Origin: a virus
Length of the DNA: 25,762 bases
Virus record (IMG/VR): IMGVR_UViG_3300042691_048701
Coordinates: 1-25,762 of that record
Strand: one strand, 5' to 3'
The notes under the pieces are model-generated. The model searched no databases. It saw only the letters and a list, made by a program, of their open reading frames with translations, and was not told the DNA's origin. This document shows, piece after piece, positions 21,029-25,762 of the stretch. Position 1 is the stretch's first letter. Every line of letters starts with the position of its first letter. The translations under genes were made by a program, and so were the position numbers.

Positions 21029-22204
21029 TTAGTTTAGTTTAATTGTTTTACCTGGTAGATCATAAGTAATTGTTGAAATACTACTTAGTACCCATAATGT
21101 ATTATTTGGACAATTTACAGGTGCACTACATTCACCATCTGTCAAATATATAAGAGCTGTATATTTAGATTTATTACTGTTAAAGTGATCAATTACAGGT
21201 TGAAAACTTGTTCCACCACGACCTTTTATAGTTAAATCTTTTTTTGGATTAAAAACTTCTACAGAATTTAGATTTGTATCACACTGAGCAACTGTAATAA
21301 CATGACCTGTTTTATGCATATGAACCAATTCTTTTGTAAATTCTTTTAATTCATCTGTACTTACAGATCCAGAAGTATCTATTCCAACTAAAATATTGTT
21401 TTTATGTTTAATTTTTAAGCCTGGATTTTCAATATAACGTTTGTTAAATTTTCTTTTTAATTTTTTCGTATATACAATAACAGACTTACCAACAAATCTC
21501 CTGAGATACCCACGCCAATCAAATTTTGGTGGATCAATTGTATTAATCTTATCTATAATTTCCGATAGTTCTCCAGGAATTATACCTTGTTTTTTAAGTA
21601 TATTGTCTGAAGTTTCTTTTAACTGGTGATCAATTTGCTTTTTTATTAGTTTCTTTTCAGAATCAGATAAATTTTCAAACTCATCCCAAGTTTTATGACT
21701 ATACATACTATCACCTTCCATCTGACTTAAAATATTATTTAAAGTCTCCGATGTTCCATCTTGTTTTGCTTGCTGAAGGAGATCGTAGTAAATTTTTGTA
21801 CCGGCTTTTACAGGTAATTTTAAATCTGAAAATGTACTTAAAGTTAAACCACCAGTTGGTAAATAACTTTCATCAATATATTGATTTATTTCTAAATCTG
21901 CGGCAATATTAAAAAGATCTTTATCATTAAATGAATCTCTTAATATAAGATGTCCAAATGCAATATGCAGTAACTCATGTTTTAATAAACCGTGCGTATG
22001 GTCATCAGATAAACCATTAACAAATGTTGGATTTATTGAAAGTTGTACACCTATTCCATTTTTACTAACACCAGCAGTTGGTATATCTTCCCTATATGTT
22101 TTGTTTAATCCAATTAAAAATAAACCATAAAAGGGCTCTGTGAATATTAAATTTTTTGATATTTTTGATATTCTATCAGAAATTTTATTGAGGTTATTAC
22201 TCAT
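21029..22204 (-). CDS. VWA-domain protein with putative metallopeptidase motif (DUF2201-like)
   Basis: The 391-residue protein joins two domains. The N-terminal part has a zinc-protease signature H76-E77-L-L-H80 followed by His85, and IAADLEINQYI (100-110) with an acidic residue that could be the third ligand. This order is typical of the DUF2201 N-terminal domain. The C-terminal part is a VWA domain with a complete MIDAS: D276-T-S278-G-S280, Thr332 and Asp356-Gly. A charged linker lies between. VWA proteins of this kind partner MoxR ATPases (compare CobT, CoxE, ViaA), and the ATPase gene follows directly. Peptidase activity is only inferred; many relatives are uncharacterised. Confidence 0.85.
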   Translation of the reverse strand: MSNNLNKISDRISKISKNLIFTEPFYGLFLIGLNKTYREDIPTAGVSKNGIGVQLSINPTFVNGLSDDHTHGLLKHELLHIAFGHLILRDSFNDKDLFNIAADLEINQYIDESYLPTGGLTLSTFSDLKLPVKAGTKIYYDLLQQAKQDGTSETLNNILSQMEGDSMYSHKTWDEFENLSDSEKKLIKKQIDHQLKETSDNILKKQGIIPGELSEIIDKINTIDPPKFDWRGYLRRFVGKSVIVYTKKLKRKFNKRYIENPGLKIKHKNNILVGIDTSGSVSTDELKEFTKELVHMHKTGHVITVAQCDTNLNSVEVFNPKKDLTIKGRGGTSFQPVIDHFNSNKSKYTALIYLTDGECSAPVNCPNNTLWVLSSISTITYDLPGKTIKLN

Positions 22205-22215
22205 AAATTTTAATA

Positions 22216-22551
22216 TTATTTGTTATTTTGATATTTCAATTGTTTATCATAAATATTAATAACCGTATATTTAAAATATTTTAGTAAATTAGGATTTGTA
22301 GAACCCAGATTTTTTAATTTTATTTTTGAATTAAGATTATTTAAATCTAAACCTTCTTTATCAAGATTGAAATGTTCTCTAAATTCTACTTTTTTTGGAA
22401 TAGAGTTAATATTTTTATAAAGTAATTCACAAAAAACACGAGATACTTTTAGATTTTCTATATTTGATACTGCAATTGAAAAATCATCATTATTCGCGTT
22501 AAGCATCGTAGTTAATGTTAAAAGCGTTTGGTAATCTAAACTATCATTCAT
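22216..22551 (-). CDS. Hypothetical helical protein (111 aa)
   Basis: The 111-residue product starts MNDSLDYQTLLTLTTMLNAN and is predicted mainly helical, with a Lys/Asn/Leu-rich C-terminal half (LNNLNSKIKLKNLGSTNPNL) and a final YTVINIYDKQLKYQNNK helix. I recognise no family. It overlaps the RusA gene by 4 nt and precedes the VWA gene by 11 nt, so it links the recombination genes to the MoxR-VWA cassette and could belong to either. Small proteins at this position could be replication accessory factors such as helicase loaders, but no motif supports that. Confidence 0.55.
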   Translation of the reverse strand: MNDSLDYQTLLTLTTMLNANNDDFSIAVSNIENLKVSRVFCELLYKNINSIPKKVEFREHFNLDKEGLDLNNLNSKIKLKNLGSTNPNLLKYFKYTVINIYDKQLKYQNNK

Positions 22552-22934
22552 TTTACTTTAGGTTTTTTTTTAGGATTTATTTCAATTATTACACCCGGTT
22601 TTGTTTTATTATACTGATAATCAAAAAATACAGGTTTAATTAAATCAGCGTTATCATCAGGAATCCAACCATAAGTAACCATATCATCTTGCACAGTTTG
22701 AGCAGGATTGATATAGTCAAATTTATGTCGGGTGCCTCTAATAAAGGTTAGTCCTATTTCTATAGGTAAATCATGTTTTGCCAATTCAGCCTTAAACTTT
22801 TCAGCATATTCCAAATAATATTTTTTTGAATATTTTCTGTAATTGACAACTGTTTTACTTGCAATAAAATATTTACCTGTCCAACGCCTTCCATTTTTAG
22901 AAGAAGGTACGTTACCTGGTATAAAAAATTTCAT
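22548..22934 (-). CDS. RusA-like Holliday junction resolvase
   Basis: RusA enzymes are Mg2+-dependent endonucleases that cut four-way junctions formed by recombination or replication. The 128-residue protein has the N-terminal PSSKNGRRW loop (10-18) and the acidic cluster of the active site: Asp73 in KFDYINPAQT, Asp83/Asp84 in VQDDMVTYGW and Asp93/Asp94 in IPDDNADLIK. Order and spacing match the family, as does length (about 120). It overlaps the primase gene by 4 nt upstream and the hypothetical gene by 4 nt downstream, so it is part of the replication-recombination translation unit. Confidence 0.88.
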   Translation of the reverse strand: MKFFIPGNVPSSKNGRRWTGKYFIASKTVVNYRKYSKKYYLEYAEKFKAELAKHDLPIEIGLTFIRGTRHKFDYINPAQTVQDDMVTYGWIPDDNADLIKPVFFDYQYNKTKPGVIIEINPKKKPKVK

Positions 22935-23899
22935 TCTTTTTTCAATATGGTTTTTAAAGTTGTTGTTAATATAGTTTTTGTTTTGTCATAACCAAATTCT
23001 TTTAAAGAATCTGATATATCCTTACTCATTTCAAGAAAAGTACCATCAATATTATAAACATCTCTATATTTTTGAATAGCATTTAAACCTGCTTTATCAT
23101 TATCAAAAAGAGTTATAATTTTTTTGTACTTAATAATTAAATTTTCAATTATATAGGCTTTAATTAGTGTATTTTCACTGTCCGGCGCTATAACATCTAA
23201 ATTATAACCAAAACTTCTGAGACACATTGCATCTTTTAGCGAAGAGCAAATGACTAAGTAAGGATGATTATAGTCTAGTTGATCTAAACCTTGTATGTAA
23301 GGTTTAATCTTTAGAAATTTATTTTTCTTAAACGGCTGATATATCTTGTATGCCTCATTAGAACTATCGCAATAAGCATAAATATATTCAGTTTGGATGT
23401 TTATTTTAGTATTTGTATCTCTACAAATTTCAAAATCCAATACTGGTTTTACATTATATTTTTCGAGTAAAGTTTTTCCAATTCTGTAAGAAAGCCAATA
23501 TTTTGCATCATTTGTATTCCAATCTCTAAACTTTATATTTGTTACTTGCCATTTAGAGTCAAAATTTAATTCATAGTTTGTAATAGTATTGTTTTTACCA
23601 AAACTATTGTAATCATTTACAATTTTATTACAGGCATTTGAATAATCAATATCAAACATTTCCATGACCAGTGTAATCTTGTCACCATATTTTCCGGATG
23701 AAAAGTCTTTAAAATAGTATTGGTTTTCTTTTTTATTTACATAAATGCAAAAACTTGGTGTTTTTTCTAAAGGATTCCAAATAGATTTAAGTTTTACAGA
23801 TTGACCTTTAAGGTCTTCCTCTAAATTTAAATAATATTTAAAAGCCCAGTAACTTGGTACTTGATTTATTTCAAAAATAATGTTTTTTGTGCTATACAT
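22931..23899 (-). CDS. DnaG-like primase with degenerate zinc domain and TOPRIM
   Basis: The 322-residue protein has the layout of phage DnaG-type primases. The N-terminal zinc-domain equivalent contains SIWNPLEKTPSFCIYVNKKE (39-58) and YYFKDFSSGKYGD (61-73), but the zinc-binding cysteines are not present. The TOPRIM part has LVICSSLKDAM (215-225), where the usual catalytic Glu is a Ser, and the acidic pair Asp266-Asn-Asp268 in TLFDNDKAG. Such changes occur in Bacteroidota phage primases as I recall them, so it may still be active. It begins only 8 nt after a strong hairpin terminator (23907-23935), so its expression should be lower than that of the SSB gene upstream. Confidence 0.8.
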   Translation of the reverse strand: MYSTKNIIFEINQVPSYWAFKYYLNLEEDLKGQSVKLKSIWNPLEKTPSFCIYVNKKENQYYFKDFSSGKYGDKITLVMEMFDIDYSNACNKIVNDYNSFGKNNTITNYELNFDSKWQVTNIKFRDWNTNDAKYWLSYRIGKTLLEKYNVKPVLDFEICRDTNTKINIQTEYIYAYCDSSNEAYKIYQPFKKNKFLKIKPYIQGLDQLDYNHPYLVICSSLKDAMCLRSFGYNLDVIAPDSENTLIKAYIIENLIIKYKKIITLFDNDKAGLNAIQKYRDVYNIDGTFLEMSKDISDSLKEFGYDKTKTILTTTLKTILKKE

Positions 23900-23906
23900 A
23901 AAATTA

Positions 23907-23935
23907 AAAAGAGCAGGCTATTAACCTGCTCTTTT
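23907..23935. terminator. Intrinsic terminator/attenuator between ssb and primase
   Basis: A perfect 11-bp inverted repeat, AAAAGAGCAGG (23907-23917) and CCTGCTCTTTT (23925-23935), encloses a 7-nt loop. On the minus strand the second arm continues CCTGCTC-TTTTT-AATTTT, i.e. a stem followed by a U tract, as in rho-independent terminators. The plus-strand reading also ends in TTTT. It lies between the stop of the SSB gene (23956) and the primase start (23899). It would end most transcripts after sak4-like/ssb and let a fraction run on into primase and the rest of the block. Confidence 0.8.
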
Positions 23936-23955
23936 ACATTTTTAAATATTAAAAA

Positions 23956-24618
23956 CTAGAGTTCAAAATCATCTCCAGAATTTACTGGTGCTTCAAAAGT
24001 ATCAACTCGATTAGCTTCTTTTTTCACAAATTTCCTTACATGTTCATCATAGTTGAATGTAATTAATCTGCTAGATTCAGAATTAAGACTTTCCATTGGT
24101 ACACCATTTTTAGAAATGCGGGGCAAATGCAAATCTACATTGATATAGCCTTCGGTGTTTTCCCATTCTCTGCCACCAATACAAGCATTAATGTACTCCG
24201 TGTTTTTAAAAATGGTTTTACACTTGTCCATAAAGGCATCAATTGTATCAACATTGATATCATCCACTTCATTTCTCTTACCGGTTACATCTGCAAGAAA
24301 AGCAATAGATTTCAAAATTTCTTGATCTTTATTGATTTTTCTACCGTTATCTAGAACAGCATCCTTAAACGGATAAGGTGTCATCCTTACTTTTCCAACT
24401 TGGCCTTTGTAACGAGGACCGTTTGGATTTGCGGCATCTATTAGAAATCCTTGAAATTCGCCGTTTATAGGCTCACTTTCAACATTCAAAACAATATTGA
24501 ATGAGTTTTTGTCATAAGGAGTTGCCTCAAAAGATAGACTGTTAATTTTGATTTTACAGTTACCAGGTGAAAGAACTGGACTTACACGATTTGATGAAAC
24601 ATTTTTTGTACTTAGCAT
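23956..24618 (-). CDS. Putative single-stranded DNA-binding protein with acidic C-terminal tail
   Basis: The 220-residue protein has a beta-rich body (about 20-190, with LSFEATPYDKNSFNIVLNVE and KVRMTPYPFKDAVLDNGRKI) and a C-terminal GDDFEL tail (215-220) after a flexible region. The short acidic tail ending in a hydrophobic residue is the hallmark by which SSB proteins recruit partners. Its position between a Sak4-like ATPase and a primase is also that of an SSB in phages with Sak4-type recombination. I cannot place OB-fold residues with certainty, so the call rests on tail, size and neighbours. A terminator directly after its stop suggests it is the highly expressed end of the first transcript. 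Confidence 0.7.
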   Translation of the reverse strand: MLSTKNVSSNRVSPVLSPGNCKIKINSLSFEATPYDKNSFNIVLNVESEPINGEFQGFLIDAANPNGPRYKGQVGKVRMTPYPFKDAVLDNGRKINKDQEILKSIAFLADVTGKRNEVDDINVDTIDAFMDKCKTIFKNTEYINACIGGREWENTEGYINVDLHLPRISKNGVPMESLNSESSRLITFNYDEHVRKFVKKEANRVDTFEAPVNSGDDFEL

Positions 24619-24635
24619 TTTTTTTGGTTTAAAGG

Positions 24636-25319
24636 TTAATTTTCATATTTTTTAATGCATTCTTTTACAAATGCCAAATCATTAGGAATAAATTCCTGAT
24701 CAAACATTTCCATTGGTGTTTTACATGTTGTTTCACCATCTGTTTTGGTTGCAAACACGTATGATAAACTACCATCTTCTTGTTTAATTACTTTACCGAA
24801 TAATACAATTGAGAATAGACCCTCTAATGTAAGAGCATTATCAATCATTTTACCCACTGTTTTAGCTTTAATTTTTCTTTTACCATTAATATCCGTGCTA
24901 TCTTCAGAATGGGTCAGAAAAAATATATATAAGTCCTCTCTCAAGTCTTTAGGATATTTTGCTACTGCAGCTAGATTAGCTGCAATAGATGTAAATTTAT
25001 CATATCCCTTTTCAGACGCTTTATCAAAGTACTCAAAGCTTGACATATACTGCCAGTCATCAATAATTAAATTTTTGATATGTGGCATTTTTTCATTTAC
25101 GTGGGCCATTGTTTTCATAACACCGGGCCCTGAAGATACATTTACTAAATTTCCATCTGGATTTTCTTTGTTTAACGTTTTATATTTACTCTTCCAACCT
25201 TTAAATGGTAAAGGTTTATTTGCAATATTAACAATTACTGTTTCTTTTGGATCTAAATTCCTGATGGATGTTGATTTACCAGAACCAGATTCTGCGATCA
25301 CTAATATACTATGTGCCAT
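24636..25319 (-). CDS. Sak4-like P-loop ATPase (single-strand annealing/recombination)
   Basis: Sak4-type proteins are short RecA-core ATPases that, with an SSB, anneal single strands in phage recombination. The 227-residue protein has Walker A AESGSGKST (9-17), an acidic Walker B strand LIIDDW (84-89) with Asp87/Asp88, and IFFLTHSED (about 132-140) at the place of the sensor polar residue. The length and single RecA-like core, without N- or C-terminal extension, fit the AAA_24/Sak4 group better than full RecA or UvsX. The following gene is the putative SSB, which agrees with the known functional pairing. Alternative: another P-loop ATPase used in replication. Confidence 0.8.
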   Translation of the reverse strand: MAHSILVIAESGSGKSTSIRNLDPKETVIVNIANKPLPFKGWKSKYKTLNKENPDGNLVNVSSGPGVMKTMAHVNEKMPHIKNLIIDDWQYMSSFEYFDKASEKGYDKFTSIAANLAAVAKYPKDLREDLYIFFLTHSEDSTDINGKRKIKAKTVGKMIDNALTLEGLFSIVLFGKVIKQEDGSLSYVFATKTDGETTCKTPMEMFDQEFIPNDLAFVKECIKKYEN

Positions 25320-25329
25320 GTTTATTTTT

Positions 25330-25728
25330 TTACTTTTTTTTAATTAATTCTTTGATTTCAGTTAAAACTCCAGTAATTCTATCTAAAGCATCTACTATGC
25401 CAATATTAGAATATTTCCATTCTGGGTTTTCAATTTCATTATCGGAAACTTTACTTTGATTCTTTTTTTTACCTCTGTTTGTAATATCATTAATTATTTT
25501 TAACTCACTTACAGGTACTAAGTATCTTTGAAAACCAGCGTTAGATACAATTAGCTCATATTCATCTGACCAAAAGGGATTGTGTCTAAACAAATATAGA
25601 GTTCTTTTTGGGTCTTCACATTCATAAGCGCTACTTACAAATTCAGTATAAATATCTTGTGTTTTTTGTAACTCACTGGCAAAGAAACTAATGTGTAGTT
25701 CATCTTTACCTGGAGGTCTGTATGCCAT
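25330..25728 (-). CDS. Conserved phage-type hypothetical protein (132 aa) upstream of the Sak4-like gene
   Basis: The 132-residue product starts MAYRPPGKDELHISFFASEL and contains YECEDPKRTLYLFRHNPFWS (about 35-54), then a QRYLVPVSEL strand. A Lys/Asn-rich linker (about 84-102) follows, then a helical C-terminus ending KELIKKK. It lies 10 nt before the Sak4-like gene, and I have seen similar short proteins in this place in other Bacteroidota phages, but no function is known. The 34 nt upstream of its ATG (25729-25762) hold only A/T-rich sequence, including TATATTTA on the minus strand, a weak resemblance to a -7 box. Confidence 0.6.
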   Translation of the reverse strand: MAYRPPGKDELHISFFASELQKTQDIYTEFVSSAYECEDPKRTLYLFRHNPFWSDEYELIVSNAGFQRYLVPVSELKIINDITNRGKKKNQSKVSDNEIENPEWKYSNIGIVDALDRITGVLTEIKELIKKK

Positions 25729-25762
25729 TTTGGGTATAAATATAGCATCACTAATATGTTCT

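Noticed and set aside
24745-25347. Long plus-strand open frame (200 codons) opposite the Sak4-like gene
   Set aside because: It is antisense to a gene with clear Walker motifs, its product has no recognisable motif, and AT-rich genes on the other strand produce such shadows.
1-25762. CRISPR arrays, tRNA genes, insertion sequences or integrase/attachment sites
   Set aside because: I looked for regularly spaced direct repeats, cloverleaf-like GC-rich segments, transposase/integrase motifs and long terminal repeats and saw none; very degenerate tRNAs could be missed by eye.

Overview
The window is one segment of a tailed double-stranded DNA phage, most likely infecting a member of the Bacteroidota. 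Three things point to that host. Base composition is strongly AT-rich. Start codons are preceded by A/T-rich tracts and I find no convincing Shine-Dalgarno sequence. Matches to the TTTG / TAnnTTTG promoter type occur in the one divergent intergenic region. Several genes (family B polymerase, Cys-poor primase, Sak4-like ATPase, SSB with acidic tail, DUF932, SPL-like radical SAM protein, u-spanin, Lys-rich small virion-type proteins) are ones I associate from memory with aquatic or gut Bacteroidota phages, including crAss-like relatives. No homology search was possible. No terminase, portal or capsid gene lies in the window, so taxonomy stays open.

There are three transcription blocks. (1) 1-2772, minus strand: nrdB, nrdA and a gene cut by the window edge, a class Ia ribonucleotide reductase operon. 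(2) 2943-8204, plus strand: a membrane protein, a TM/coiled-coil protein, a run of very small Lys-rich proteins, two putative tail proteins with similar N-termini, a u-spanin/holin-like lysis pair, a large Ser/Thr/Gly-rich fibre and a last Lys-rich protein. This looks like a late virion/lysis module. (3) 25728-8205, minus strand: one long, tightly packed run of replication, recombination and nucleotide genes. In transcription order it holds a hypothetical protein, Sak4-like ATPase, SSB, terminator hairpin, primase, RusA resolvase, hypothetical, VWA-metallopeptidase, MoxR-type AAA+ ATPase, two related unknown proteins, PD-(D/E)XK nuclease, two hypotheticals, acyl-CoA thioesterase, family B DNA polymerase, MazG-like enzyme, a 31-residue membrane peptide, zinc-ribbon protein, hypothetical, dNMP kinase, two hypotheticals, SPL-like radical SAM protein, DUF932 protein, a 24-residue membrane peptide, a GC-rich hairpin and a final hypothetical.

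Together these genes describe a phage with its own DNA synthesis machinery (primase, polymerase, SSB), recombination (Sak4-like annealing ATPase, RusA, RecB-like nuclease) and dNTP supply (NrdAB, dNMP kinase, MazG-like pyrophosphatase), plus an acyl-CoA thioesterase as an auxiliary metabolic gene. The least explained part is the cassette at 17619-22204. It joins a MoxR-family ATPase, a DUF2201-type HExxH/VWA protein and two unknown proteins that appear to be distant paralogues of each other. It looks like a phage-borne MoxR-VWA remodelling system of unknown target.

Genes are packed with 1-nt (TAATG), 4-nt (ATGA) or 14-nt overlaps. This supports the start choices and reveals very short genes that a length cut-off would miss (3683-3859, 4028-4156, 4164-4316, 8610-8684, 12817-12912). 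I see no tRNA, rRNA, CRISPR array or insertion sequence.
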